Below, in pieces: positions 33,387 through 42,714 of a stretch of DNA of 62,855 bases; position 1 is the first letter of the stretch; every line of letters begins with the position of its first letter. A model generated the notes under the pieces. That model saw only the letters and a list, made by a program, of their open reading frames with translations. It did no database searches and had not been told where the DNA came from. Source of the stretch: Gordonia effusa NBRC 100432 (GTDB lineage Bacteria > Actinomycetota > Actinomycetes > Mycobacteriales > Mycobacteriaceae); NCBI RefSeq assembly GCF_000241305.1, contig NZ_BAEH01000095.1:1-62855 (forward strand), in the 5' to 3' direction. Made by a program: the position numbers and the translations under genes.

Positions 33387-34478
33387 TCAGCACACGCGGT
33401 CAAGGTGGGGTTCCTCCGTATCGTCGGTACTCGCTTTGTCGGTACGCGCTTTGTCGACGTCCTCGTGCTGCGTCATATTGCGTGAGCGCGGCGGTAGCGC
33501 CCGGACCCGCCGGTTCGCCTCTCGAACCTCGCGTAGATCGCCGCCGATCGACAGGATTCGCACTCCGGTGCGGGCCGTGAATTTGAACAGTCCGTGTTTG
33601 AACCGTGCCGGCTGGGCGAAGTCGACAGCCTCCTGTACTGGCAGCGGCATCATGTCCATCAGGACCCAATAGGCGAATTCCGCGACAATGCCCGCGCCGC
33701 GTGGTGCGCGCATCTCGACGTATTTGCGGTTGTCATCGTTGAGCTTCACGTCCTTGACCGGGGAAAGGTGTTGGAGCATGTAGGTGCATTCGGCGCGAGT
33801 GCTCGGGAGGCCGGTACCGCCGAGTGCTTCGCCGACGCGTGCGTACTCGGCGTAGAACTGGTCTAATGCCTTGCCGGTCAAGGGTTTTGGGTGATAGCGC
33901 AGATGTGCCGCGGCGAGTCCGTCGACCACCGTGCAGTAGGTCCAGCGGAAGAATTCCGGATCATCGGCGTCGTAAGGCACGCCATCGGGTCGGACACCCT
34001 TTACGTGTCCGTGGATGGCGCGCACCGTCGCGGACAGAGCCTCGGCGGCTTCGGTTGGCCCGTAGACGACGCCGGTGAAGAACGAATGTGTCCGGGCCGC
34101 ACGCGCAAAGGTTCCGGTGGTCGAGAATTTTCCGGGAAGGACATTCCCGTCCTTGTCCCGACCAACGAGTTTGGAGTGATCGAAGACGGCGTACTGGATG
34201 CCCTGGTGAATTATGTCGATGACCGCGGTATTGAAGACGCCCAACCACAACGACGGCGTATGGGTATGGACGTACCACGACCGGCTGTCGGGACCGAACC
34301 AGCCAGGATCGCCGAGTGGCTCGGCGAATGTCGCCTTCTTGAAATACGCCGGCCGATAGAGCTCGAAGAGTAGGTCAATTGGGTTGAAGATCGCCCAGGG
34401 CGCTTGACGTAGCCGCCGCCAGATCGGCGAGAGATCTGGCAGCCCATTGTCGAAGTATCGGTCCAGCGGTGTTCTCAC
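33387..34478 (-). CDS. DUF2236 (MpaB-type) oxygenase-like protein 3
   Basis: This 363-aa protein is of the second, MpaB-like DUF2236 subtype: VRAIHGHVKGVRPDGVPYDADDPEFF (residues 152-177, shortened here to key part HGHVKG...YDADDPEFFRW). The candidate haem ligand lies in RAIHGHV. I start it at GTG 34478 (MRTPLDRYFDNG) because GAGGAG lies 8 nt before it; ATG 34505 is the next choice. The charged C-terminal tail (DKARTDKASTDDTEE) is low complexity. It is divergent from the GGR-type flavoprotein across a palindromic operator. Confidence 0.8.
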   Translation of the reverse strand: MRTPLDRYFDNGLPDLSPIWRRLRQAPWAIFNPIDLLFELYRPAYFKKATFAEPLGDPGWFGPDSRSWYVHTHTPSLWLGVFNTAVIDIIHQGIQYAVFDHSKLVGRDKDGNVLPGKFSTTGTFARAARTHSFFTGVVYGPTEAAEALSATVRAIHGHVKGVRPDGVPYDADDPEFFRWTYCTVVDGLAAAHLRYHPKPLTGKALDQFYAEYARVGEALGGTGLPSTRAECTYMLQHLSPVKDVKLNDDNRKYVEMRAPRGAGIVAEFAYWVLMDMMPLPVQEAVDFAQPARFKHGLFKFTARTGVRILSIGGDLREVREANRRVRALPPRSRNMTQHEDVDKARTDKASTDDTEEPHLDRVC

Positions 34479-34539
34479 AGTGACTACTCCTCGAAGGGCG
34501 CTCATCGTCGGGCCTGGTCCGCGCGGTGAGCGCAGGTAA

Positions 34540-34569
34540 GTTGAACCAATAGTATGATATTGTCTCAAC
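34540..34569. promoter_or_regulatory. 30-bp inverted repeat immediately before the GGR-type gene
   Basis: Arms GTTGA..CAATA (34540-34551) mirror TATTG..TCAAC (34558-34569), 11 of 15 pairs matching, ending one base before ATG 34570. Binding here would block translation initiation or a leaderless promoter of the flavoprotein and could also affect the divergent DUF2236 gene. Confidence 0.55.
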
Positions 34570-35805
34570 ATGTCAACCGTGGTGATAGTCGGCTCGGGTC
34601 CGGCTGGGGCGGCAGCGGCCATCACCGCCCGTGAACTTGGCGTCGGTGATGTTCTGCTCATCGACAAGGCGCGCTTTCCGCGCGACAAGTGCTGCGGCGA
34701 CGGGTTGACCCCACGTGCGATAACCGCTCTGGGCGAGCTTGGCTTGCGCACCTGGATCGGGTTGCAACCGAGGCAGTCGCGAGTCGATATCAGTGTCGGA
34801 TCGGGCGAACCGGCGAAGATTCAGTGGCCGACGGGCAACCACCCGGAATTCAGTGTCGGGATCAAGCGCGCCGACCTGGATCGGGCGCTGCACGAGCGGG
34901 CGCTGGCGGCGGGCGCGCAGGAGCTCACTGGGCGAGTGATCTCGGTCGACACCGACCGCGACGGTCGGGTAGTCGCTGTCAATGTTCGCGATGACTCCGG
35001 GGAAGAGAAGATCTCGTGCGATCGACTGGTCATCGCCGACGGCAGCGGTTCGCCGGTCGGCTCGATGCTCGGTCGTCGCTGGCATCGCGACGAAATGTAC
35101 GCCGTCGCATCGCGCAGCTACCTCCATGTACCCGAAATCGATTCGGATGCTTTGCAAATCGCGATTCTTCCGCCCACCACCCCGGCAGATTCGATGGGGT
35201 ATGGCTGGGTGTTTCCGATCGGCTATGGCTGGGTGAACGTCGGCTATGGGGAGATGATGTCGACCAATCATTGGACCGCGGGAAGCAGGAAACCGGTCCG
35301 CGAATTGCACGAGCGGTACCTCGACCACCTTCGCCTCAGTTACGACCTGGGCGCACCTGAGGACTTCGCTTCGGCTCCGCTGGCCATCGGTGGACTCGCC
35401 GGCCCGGTGGCCGGCCCCAACTGGGTTGCGGTTGGGGATGCCGCGGGCGGTATTCATCCGTTGACCGGAGAGGGCGTCGACTTCGCGTTGGAAACCGGTT
35501 GTTTGGCGGCGCGGGTGCTCGCCGACGGCGTACCGGCGGATCTCTCTGTGCGATGGCCGGCGATGCTTCGAGAGCGATACCAGAATCCTTACGCCGCAGA
35601 GCGTTTCATCGTGCGAACCATCGCCCGCCATCCCGCCGCGGCGCGTCGAATCGTGCCGCGTCTGATTAGCAGTGGGTGGCGCGGCCGGATGGTGCTGGCA
35701 TCGTCGGCCGGACTCATCGGGCCAGGCGACACCGGCGTGATCGCGGGGATGTACCGGACGACCGGTTCCATCGCCGGTCGTCGTGGGGTGCGGGCCTTCG
35801 CTTGA
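34570..35805 (+). CDS. geranylgeranyl reductase-family FAD oxidoreductase
   Basis: This 411-aa flavoprotein has FAD motif VVIVGSGPAGAAAA (residues 4-17), the family-specific KCCGDGLTPRA, SVGIKRADLDRAL and VGDAAGGIHPLTGEGVDFA. GGR-family members saturate isoprenoid double bonds (menaquinone MenJ, archaeal lipids, plant chlorophyll); some relatives are halogenases or hydroxylases, but the CCGDG motif favours the reductase side. It is convergent with the mce operon and divergent from DUF2236 gene 3, supporting an isoprenoid link in this region (inference). The start has no leader space for a normal ribosome-binding site and may be leaderless. Confidence 0.85.
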   Translation: MSTVVIVGSGPAGAAAAITARELGVGDVLLIDKARFPRDKCCGDGLTPRAITALGELGLRTWIGLQPRQSRVDISVGSGEPAKIQWPTGNHPEFSVGIKRADLDRALHERALAAGAQELTGRVISVDTDRDGRVVAVNVRDDSGEEKISCDRLVIADGSGSPVGSMLGRRWHRDEMYAVASRSYLHVPEIDSDALQIAILPPTTPADSMGYGWVFPIGYGWVNVGYGEMMSTNHWTAGSRKPVRELHERYLDHLRLSYDLGAPEDFASAPLAIGGLAGPVAGPNWVAVGDAAGGIHPLTGEGVDFALETGCLAARVLADGVPADLSVRWPAMLRERYQNPYAAERFIVRTIARHPAAARRIVPRLISSGWRGRMVLASSAGLIGPGDTGVIAGMYRTTGSIAGRRGVRAFA

Positions 35806-35813
35806 TGCGGTAG

Positions 35814-36464
35814 TCAGCGTCCACCATCCGGCTTGGCAAACATATCGCTGACGCCCGGCGGCACACCGACATTGGAGATCTTCCAGTCCTGATTGCGGTC
35901 GACGTCGATCTTGTAGACGGTAATGGTTGAACGGCCATCAGTGAACTGCGAACTCGTCTGGATCAAGTTGACGGTCGTGTAGACGGTGTAGACGCCCTTC
36001 GACTGGTTGACGACATGGGAATCGATCACCGAACCGTGCGACTGCCATTTGATTGGAACGAAGATCTGTTGCATGTCGGTAGCAACCTGCCGAAAGCGTT
36101 GGGTCAGAACGTCTGTGGTGTTTACCGACAGTTTCGCGGGCCAGTCGGCCGATTTGGTGAAGTCGAGATCGGAGGCTGATTTCGCGTAGTCCGCCGCGAC
36201 TTTCTCGGCTCGCTGTTCGTCGGCCGTAACCTGTGCGGCTGCGGTGTTCTCGTTGCGTGCTGAGGACAGCTGACTCCGCGCATCGACGATGATCCAGACG
36301 ATGGCGGCGACGATCGCGATCGCCACGACGACCCAGAACAGCTTTCGGATCAGGGTCTTGGGGATGCGCAGTGTGTCGCCGCTGTCTGGTGCGGGCGGTG
36401 AATCAGTCGTGGGCGAGGTGTCGGGCCGGTCGTCGGTCAATGTGTCAGATACTTTGTCGGACAT
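35814..36464 (-). CDS. Mce-associated membrane protein
   Basis: This 216-aa protein has an acidic, Pro/Thr-rich cytosolic N-terminus, one membrane helix (LFWVVVAIAIVAAIVWIIV) and an extracytoplasmic domain with NTF2-like features, typical of proteins encoded after mceF (Mam/Mas). In M. tuberculosis such proteins stabilise Mce importers (OmamA-like). It closes the mce operon, 26 nt after mceF. Confidence 0.87.
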   Translation of the reverse strand: MSDKVSDTLTDDRPDTSPTTDSPPAPDSGDTLRIPKTLIRKLFWVVVAIAIVAAIVWIIVDARSQLSSARNENTAAAQVTADEQRAEKVAADYAKSASDLDFTKSADWPAKLSVNTTDVLTQRFRQVATDMQQIFVPIKWQSHGSVIDSHVVNQSKGVYTVYTTVNLIQTSSQFTDGRSTITVYKIDVDRNQDWKISNVGVPPGVSDMFAKPDGGR

Positions 36465-36490
36465 GATATTTCCTGTTCTCTAAAGTTGGA

Positions 36491-37456
36491 TCAATTGGGC
36501 GAGGCGGGATCGACAGCCTTCATGGTGAGGTTCAGTCCGCCGTCGGAATCGACGGTGCCCAGCCCCTGCGCGATCAGCATGGAGAGATCGACCGAGCGAA
36601 AGGTCGCCGTCGCCAGCGACGTAAGCGGCACCAGCAGGGGCGCGATCGGCCCCACCTGAGCGCCGATGGCGTCGAGCTTCTTCCGCAGGCTCACCAGGAA
36701 CGGTTGCAGTCCGTTCCCGGACGAGTAGGCATCGGGCATTCCTGGAGCGCGTGCGAGGTCGTCGGCGGCGCGGATCACTTCCGTTGCGGCTGAACCGAAT
36801 TGATTCCATTGTGGAGCCGTTGTAGTGAGCTGCCGTCCGAGCTTCGGGGTCTTAGCCGAGAGCCAGTCGAGGTCCGCGAGGAGCTGACGAGTGGTTGCGC
36901 GACGCGCGAGTATCGCCGCCGCGAGTAGATCGGCTGAGCGGCCGAGGATGTCGATGGCGGCCACGTTCTCAGTAGCGCGCAGGTAGCCGCCCATCAGCCC
37001 GCTGAGCGCCTTCGGATCCATATTTGCCACGAGTTTGGTACTCGCGCTGGCTATTTCGGTTAGACTCGCGGGACCGTCGGAGTTGTACGTGAGTTGCGAG
37101 CCGTCGTGCAGAAACGGGCCGCTGATCTGATCCGGCGCGAAATTGACATAGGGTTCACCGAGCAGAGACATACTCTCGACGCGGAGTCCGGTCCGAGTGG
37201 GAATCTTCGCGCCGCTTTCGACGTCCATCGTCACTCGCACGGCCTCGTTTTCCCGCACCACAGACGTCACCTTGCCGATCCGAACACCGCGCAGCAGCAC
37301 GGGCGAGTCAGAGAGAAGGCCACCGGAATCGGGCATGGTGAGGCCGAACGTCATTCGGCTCTTCCACGGTGTGTACTGCACCACCGAAACTGCGAGGTAT
37401 GCGGCAGCCAGCACGCCGATGGCAGGCAATATGAGTGCGGGCAGTATGCGTTTCAT
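36491..37456 (-). CDS. mceF: Mce family protein, F position
   Basis: This 321-aa protein has an N-terminal membrane anchor (ILPALILPAIGVLAAAYLAV) and an MlaD/Mce domain (MTFGLTMPDSGGLLSDSPVLLRGVRIGKV; key part LLRGVRIGKVTSV) at about 35-115, followed by a helical region. It is the sixth Mce protein of the hetero-oligomeric lipid-import shaft. ATG 37456 shares one base with the mceE stop (TGATG). The C-terminal part is shorter than in the usual 500-aa MceF. Confidence 0.88.
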   Translation of the reverse strand: MKRILPALILPAIGVLAAAYLAVSVVQYTPWKSRMTFGLTMPDSGGLLSDSPVLLRGVRIGKVTSVVRENEAVRVTMDVESGAKIPTRTGLRVESMSLLGEPYVNFAPDQISGPFLHDGSQLTYNSDGPASLTEIASASTKLVANMDPKALSGLMGGYLRATENVAAIDILGRSADLLAAAILARRATTRQLLADLDWLSAKTPKLGRQLTTTAPQWNQFGSAATEVIRAADDLARAPGMPDAYSSGNGLQPFLVSLRKKLDAIGAQVGPIAPLLVPLTSLATATFRSVDLSMLIAQGLGTVDSDGGLNLTMKAVDPASPN

Positions 37457-38535
37457 CAGCCGGCCATTCCCAATCGCATCATCGTCGAGACCAAGTTCGA
37501 GACTCGGTCTCGTGTCGTTGTACCGGCCGCGGTATCGCTGACGGTGAGTTCGGCGAGATTGACCGACATACCCGTCGACGCCCACGGAACCACTTTCTGA
37601 AGAATGAGGTCGATCAGCCGTGTCGCGTTGGTCGGAGTCCGCAGACTGATCAGCTGGGGGCTGTCGAGGATTGCGGGCACGAACGCCTTAAGCGCGTGAT
37701 CCGCCGAGGCAAGAAAGCCAGAGAGGAAGTTGGCTTCTCGGCCGATCGGGCCGATGGCGCCGAGGATTCCTACCGCGTTTACCAGGGAGCCGACCACCGC
37801 GACCGTGGTCTTCACCCCGGCCGGATCGAGAAGCGCGGAAAGGGCGGGCCCGGATGCTCTGAGCGCTGCGGTGCCGCTTTCGAGGGTGGTGAGAAGCGCG
37901 CCCAAGTCTTGCGGGTACGAGCCGAGGTCGGTTAGCTGGCGTCGTAGTTCCTTCATCGATGCAGCCGTTTCGGCAGGTGTGCCACCGATATTGTTGGCCG
38001 CGGCAACGGTGTTGAGCATCTTTGAGATGACTCCGTTCCCGGTCACCGCCGCGACATTGACGAGTAGATCTTCTACCTGCGTCGGGGGCTGGGTGTCGCG
38101 CAGGGGAATGACGGCTCCTGGCTCCAAGGGAGGCGCCCCGGGAGCTATTCCTCCGGTGTCGAGTGCGAGGAAAATATCGCCGAGCAGAGTCGGCTGACGG
38201 AGCTGGACTTTGGTGCCGACAGGTATGCGGTACTCGTTCCGGATTGCCAGGTGCGCCGTCACGTAGGAATCGGTCACCGAGCCGACCGACACCGAATCGA
38301 CGACTCCGACTTTCACGCCGTCGAGCAGGATGGTGGCCTTGTCGGGCAGGTTAAGCGCGTTGGAGAACTGCACGTCCACCCGGTAGGTCGGACCGGCGGT
38401 CAGGTCGTCGATGGCGGGAAGTTCGGAGAAACTGGCGGTACCTCGAACCAGCACCGCGATTGCGGCGATCAATACCGCCAGTACCACGGCCAGACGTGCG
38501 AAGGTCGATTTCTTCATCGAGGTGATTGCGCTCAT
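37456..38535 (-). CDS. mceE: Mce family protein, E position, without lipobox Cys
   Basis: This 359-aa protein has the MlaD/Mce domain (YRVDVQFSNALNLPDKATILLDGVKVGVV; key part ILLDGVKVGVVDSV) and the long helical segment. In characterised operons MceE is a lipoprotein with an LxGC lipobox. Here the hydrophobic start ends in VLVRGTASFSELPAIDDL with no Cys, so it is probably held by its N-terminal helix. It overlaps mceD by ATGA and mceF by one base. Confidence 0.87.
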   Translation of the reverse strand: MSAITSMKKSTFARLAVVLAVLIAAIAVLVRGTASFSELPAIDDLTAGPTYRVDVQFSNALNLPDKATILLDGVKVGVVDSVSVGSVTDSYVTAHLAIRNEYRIPVGTKVQLRQPTLLGDIFLALDTGGIAPGAPPLEPGAVIPLRDTQPPTQVEDLLVNVAAVTGNGVISKMLNTVAAANNIGGTPAETAASMKELRRQLTDLGSYPQDLGALLTTLESGTAALRASGPALSALLDPAGVKTTVAVVGSLVNAVGILGAIGPIGREANFLSGFLASADHALKAFVPAILDSPQLISLRTPTNATRLIDLILQKVVPWASTGMSVNLAELTVSDTAAGTTTRDRVSNLVSTMMRLGMAG

Positions 38536-39647
38536 TTGGCTACCGCCGCGAGTAAAAGGGTGATGAGGTTGGCCGGCATCGGCGCCGTCGGTGAGCAGCC
38601 GTTGGCGATATTCTGCTTGAGTAGCGGACAGAGCTTTTGCGCCGCACCCGGAGGAATCGGTAGGACCGGATATTTGTATTCGAGGCGTAGGTAGCCGGTC
38701 TTATCGTCAATACTCTTATCGAATACGTCGGTGAATGCCGGAACTATATTGAGAAGGCCGGCGAATGTATCGGTTCCGGTGCGCAGAATTTCTGTCGCGG
38801 GGATTAGTACGCCAAGTCCGTCGATGGCGGTCCTGCCGAATTTCATCGAGAGGTTGTTGAACATTCCCAGAACATCGACCAGGTTATCGATAATCCTGGT
38901 CGCGCTCGGGAATAGCGTGCCATTCACCAGATCGAGCATCTGGTAGAGCTCGCGAACGGGTCCATCGATTTCGGTCCACCCGGCCCGCACACTGCGAGTC
39001 ATCGACGCCAACGCGTCGTAGATCCGGGTGAACCGGCTGATGTCGGCATTAGGCTGGTCGAACGCCCGGGCAAGATCGGAGAGCAGAGCATTCGCGTCGT
39101 CCGCGGTGCCTGCCAAAGCGGCCGAGGCGGTCGACACAATGTCGGAGGGAACGGTGCCTCGAGATTGCAGATCCTTGGCGATTTTGGCGACGGCGCTGAT
39201 GGATTCGCTGATGCTGCGTGGCGTGAGTGTCTTCTCGATACAGCGGGACGGAGGGCGAGTCGCTCCGCCACGGTCGGCACCGACCAGCGCGAGCTGCCGT
39301 TTCGCGCTGAGGTCGGTGGCGATTGTGGTCGCACCGATATCCGCTGGTACGCGGACCGAGCCGCGCACCGTGAAATGCACGGTTACTCCGCCGGGCGATT
39401 GTTCGATGTCAGTGACTTTGCCGACCGGCACACCCATCCGCGTCACCTGATTGCCCTTGTACATACCGACAACGTCGGGCATGAGGGCGCAGTACTCGGT
39501 CGGGCGGTCGGCGAATGCGGATAACCGCTCCCGAAGCGGAGGCGAGTAGTACCAGATGATTCCGGCGGTCACAGCGGTTGCCAGTGCGACCGCCAGGACG
39601 GTGAGCACCGCCCGCCGAGCGGCTGATCGATTGTGGGTCTTCGGCAT
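38532..39647 (-). CDS. mceD: Mce family protein, D position
   Basis: This 371-aa protein begins at ATG 39647 (MPKTHNRSAARR), overlapping the mceC stop by one base (TGATG). One membrane helix is followed by an Mce domain with EYCALMPDVVGMYKGNQVT and MGVPVGKVTDIE, the Cys-containing MceC/D signature. A helical domain follows. It ends with an ATGA overlap onto mceE. Confidence 0.88.
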   Translation of the reverse strand: MPKTHNRSAARRAVLTVLAVALATAVTAGIIWYYSPPLRERLSAFADRPTEYCALMPDVVGMYKGNQVTRMGVPVGKVTDIEQSPGGVTVHFTVRGSVRVPADIGATTIATDLSAKRQLALVGADRGGATRPPSRCIEKTLTPRSISESISAVAKIAKDLQSRGTVPSDIVSTASAALAGTADDANALLSDLARAFDQPNADISRFTRIYDALASMTRSVRAGWTEIDGPVRELYQMLDLVNGTLFPSATRIIDNLVDVLGMFNNLSMKFGRTAIDGLGVLIPATEILRTGTDTFAGLLNIVPAFTDVFDKSIDDKTGYLRLEYKYPVLPIPPGAAQKLCPLLKQNIANGCSPTAPMPANLITLLLAAVAK

Positions 39648-40651
39648 CAGCAGGACTTTCCGGGCAACGGTATGCAAATGTCGGAGGCCAGCACCATATT
39701 CGATTGATCGATCCGGAAGCCGTCCTTGGCGTACATATTCTTAATCCGCGTAATCAGAGAACTCAACCGCGCGACCATCGGTGTCACTTTGGTCAGCATT
39801 TCGTTAACCGCGGGTGTTGATTTCGCGAGCGAAGCCGCGATCGGTTCGAGTTGATCGGTATATATCGGGGCAAGTGCGCCGATCCGCGAGATCAATTCAT
39901 CGGCTACACCCACGCCGTTCACGATCTCATCGGCATTCGCGCGGACGATACCCTCCAATTGGGCCAGGACGCGTAAGAAGCGCAGCATTGTCTGCTTATT
40001 GCCGTTCACGAAGGCGATGTACTCGTCGGCGACATTGAGGGCATCATCGAGTGCCGAATTCTGTTGGGCCAGTACATGAGTGATATTCGCGCTTGCCGTG
40101 ATGGTGTCACGCAACGCTTTCGGTTGTTCTTTGAGAGCGTCGTTCAGGGTCGCCAGACTTTGGCCCACGGGAGCGAGTTCGAGTTTGGGGATCTTTGCCG
40201 AGGCATCGCCGAAGAGTTGGATCAGCGAGTACGGGAGTGCCACGCGGTTCGCCGGGATCGGCGAACTGAGTGCCCCGGAGCCGGCTGGCTGCACAGCCAG
40301 GTAATAACCGCCGACCGCGGTCAACATGCGTGCCGCGGCACTGGTCTCCGACCCTAGCCGCACGTCGCTCTTCACGGTGAACGCGACATCGACATCGTTG
40401 GTGTTGAGCGTTATGGCGGTGACCTTCCCGACGCCGACCCCGGCGATGCGCACCTCGTCGCCGGCGCGCAGCCACGATGCGTCGGAGACCAGCGCATGGT
40501 AGGTGCGCTTGTCGAAGGGGATCACGTAGACCAGCGCGCATATGAGCAATACGGCAACGATGGAGACAGCACCGATCACGCCCCACAGGGTTTGCCGACT
40601 AGGGTCCGAATCGACGGTTTCACTATGCGGCCGGCCGCGCGGCCAGTTCAT
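39647..40651 (-). CDS. mceC: Mce family protein, C position
   Basis: This 334-aa protein has a membrane anchor (GVIGAVSIVAVLLICALVYV), an Mce domain (LRAGDEVRIAGVGVGKVTAI) and a helical needle segment. I start it at ATG 40651 (MNWPRGRPHS), which gives an ATGA overlap with mceB; ATG 40660 is three codons upstream. Two C-terminal Cys (DICIPLPGKSC) could form a disulphide outside the membrane. Confidence 0.88.
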   Translation of the reverse strand: MNWPRGRPHSETVDSDPSRQTLWGVIGAVSIVAVLLICALVYVIPFDKRTYHALVSDASWLRAGDEVRIAGVGVGKVTAITLNTNDVDVAFTVKSDVRLGSETSAAARMLTAVGGYYLAVQPAGSGALSSPIPANRVALPYSLIQLFGDASAKIPKLELAPVGQSLATLNDALKEQPKALRDTITASANITHVLAQQNSALDDALNVADEYIAFVNGNKQTMLRFLRVLAQLEGIVRANADEIVNGVGVADELISRIGALAPIYTDQLEPIAASLAKSTPAVNEMLTKVTPMVARLSSLITRIKNMYAKDGFRIDQSNMVLASDICIPLPGKSC

Positions 40652-41673
40652 CGCTTGCATAACGTGACCTGCTTTCCGCCAATGAATACCGCCATCTGGG
40701 TGGGCAGGGGATAGGCACCCTTACTGCAGGTCAGGGCCTTCCGGGCGGTGTTCTCACCAGGTAGGGCATTAGCCAGCGACTGGAGTAGAGCGGGTGCTGA
40801 ATCGAGAACCCGGATGACCATCTGGGGATCTGGAATCGCCCGGTGCAGGATGGTCGCGAGGTCGGGATTGGTTTCTTCGGTGATCCCTAGGGTGTTGAGA
40901 ATCGAATTGAGCGGACGGAGCACCGATATGCCGTACTGGCCGAATTCGATGATTCCCTTGATCTTCTCCGCCATCGTTCCGATCAGGCCTTCCAATCCGC
41001 CGAGCAGGGTAGTGAGGCTGCCGCTGCGCCCGCCGAGGTGTTCGGACATCGACTTGAGATTCGACAGCAGTCGTTCGATTACCGCTTGCCGGTCACTTGT
41101 GTAACTGAGCATGTCGTCGACGGCGGATAAGGCGTTGCCGAGTTCGGTCGAGTCGCCGCCGATCACCGCGGCCAGAGTTGAGCCGAGTCGATTGACGTCG
41201 TCGGTCTTCAGGCTGCGCAGTACTGGTTGGAGGCCGTTGAACACGGTGGTGATATCGAATGACGGCCGCGTCTGTTCGACCGGAAAGGTATGTCCAGCGG
41301 TGATCACATTCGAGGCTTGCCCGGGCGCCTCCGGCATCTGCACGTCGACGTATCGAATACCGGCGAGACTTTGAAACCGGATCGCCAATACGGTGTCCGA
41401 GCGCAACTGCTGATCCCGCTTGATATGCATCGTGACGCGGGCGTGAAAGCTCGCGTCGTCGAGGTCGACGGCGACGACTTTGCCGATCTGCAGGCCGCGG
41501 ACGCGCACGTCGTCGTTGGGACGTAGGCCGTTGGCGTCGGTGAACATCGCCTGATAGGTGACCTGATCGCCAGGAGCCGGGCGGGTGATCGTATTGGCGA
41601 CCACCACCGTGAGTGCGATCATCACGATGGCGAAGATGGCCAGTCGCGTAGCCGACGAACCGACACTTCTCAT
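40648..41673 (-). CDS. mceB: Mce family protein, B position
   Basis: This 341-aa protein has an N-terminal helix (LAIFAIVMIALTVVVANTI), an Mce domain (NGLRPNDDVRVRGLQIGKVV) including FQSLAGIRYVDVQMP, and a helical domain, typical of MceB. Paired Cys occur near the end (KALTCSKG, VTLCKR). ATGA overlaps join it to mceA and mceC. Confidence 0.88.
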   Translation of the reverse strand: MRSVGSSATRLAIFAIVMIALTVVVANTITRPAPGDQVTYQAMFTDANGLRPNDDVRVRGLQIGKVVAVDLDDASFHARVTMHIKRDQQLRSDTVLAIRFQSLAGIRYVDVQMPEAPGQASNVITAGHTFPVEQTRPSFDITTVFNGLQPVLRSLKTDDVNRLGSTLAAVIGGDSTELGNALSAVDDMLSYTSDRQAVIERLLSNLKSMSEHLGGRSGSLTTLLGGLEGLIGTMAEKIKGIIEFGQYGISVLRPLNSILNTLGITEETNPDLATILHRAIPDPQMVIRVLDSAPALLQSLANALPGENTARKALTCSKGAYPLPTQMAVFIGGKQVTLCKR

Positions 41674-42707
41674 TGCCCGCCACCTCGGCCGTAGTTCTCG
41701 ACGGTGCTCAGCGCCGCGGGGACCGATGCGAGGCGGACGCGAATATCGAGTACGGTCCGATCGCCGCGTTTATCGAATGTGCGTGACAGTCGGTCCAGCA
41801 GTCGGCCGAGATCGTCGCCGGTCCGGTCTGGATCGTCGATGGTGTCGCCGAGCGCGGTGAGCAGCGGAGTCAATTGTGGGAAGTAGCCGTCGAAGCGGTT
41901 GTGCAACGTTGAGAAGACCGGCGGGACCGAGGGCACCAGCTCGTGCTGGAGGTAGTTCATCGCGCGGTCGAACCGTGCTCGCGCGGCAGCGGTCGCCAGG
42001 CGTTCGTTGGTACGCATGTCGTCGAGCACGCCGAGCAGGGCCGACCCCCATTCCATCGCGGGGCCGATAAGCGCGGTTTGGCTGCGTAGCACCGTACGCA
42101 GATGGGTGTGTGCGCTACCGACGTCGATACCGACCTGAAGCGCGGCGGTGAGTAGCGGGGTGAATGCGGTCAGTTGGCGGGTGAGTCGATCCAATGCCAG
42201 GCTGCTGCTGGCGCTGGAGACGATGCCCAGCAGGGGGCTCACCTTGTCGAGGAGTACGGTCAACGAATTGTCGGGTACCTCGTCGGATGACCGAGACAGA
42301 TCGATCAGCGTACCTGATTGAATCCGTTGTCCCAGAGCGGATTTCGTCAAAGCGATGCCGGTGATACCCCACATGTTCGTCGGGCTGAACGAGACGGTGA
42401 GCTGATCGGTGAGTCCAGCGACCTGGTCGACGTCGAGGGAGAGGCCGATGTCGATGGTTTTGCCGTCGCGGACGATCGTGGTGACCTGACCGATCGATAC
42501 ACCGTCGGCGACCACCGTCGCGCCGGCCCGCAGACCGTCGGCGACCTGTGCTGTGCGAATTGTGAGGTGAACCTGTCCTCTATCCGAGTGCGGCCATACG
42601 GCGATGGCCGCGCAGATCAACGCGGCGACCGCGAATACACCGAGTCCGGCCAGCCGCGCCCGGCGCAGCGAGGTCGGCATACCGGGAAGCATTGTGACGA
42701 TGGGCAT
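41670..42707 (-). CDS. mceA: Mce family protein, A position
   Basis: This 345-aa protein has an N-terminal helix (GLGVFAVAALICAAIAVW), an Mce domain ([20 protein letters not shown]) and a helical region. It is the first Mce subunit after the two YrbE permeases, with a 7-nt spacing from yrbE1B. It lacks the long C-terminus of mycobacterial Mce1A. Met6 and Met10 are alternative starts. Confidence 0.87.
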   Translation of the reverse strand: MPIVTMLPGMPTSLRRARLAGLGVFAVAALICAAIAVWPHSDRGQVHLTIRTAQVADGLRAGATVVADGVSIGQVTTIVRDGKTIDIGLSLDVDQVAGLTDQLTVSFSPTNMWGITGIALTKSALGQRIQSGTLIDLSRSSDEVPDNSLTVLLDKVSPLLGIVSSASSSLALDRLTRQLTAFTPLLTAALQVGIDVGSAHTHLRTVLRSQTALIGPAMEWGSALLGVLDDMRTNERLATAAARARFDRAMNYLQHELVPSVPPVFSTLHNRFDGYFPQLTPLLTALGDTIDDPDRTGDDLGRLLDRLSRTFDKRGDRTVLDIRVRLASVPAALSTVENYGRGGGQ

Positions 42708-42714
42708 TTCGCGA

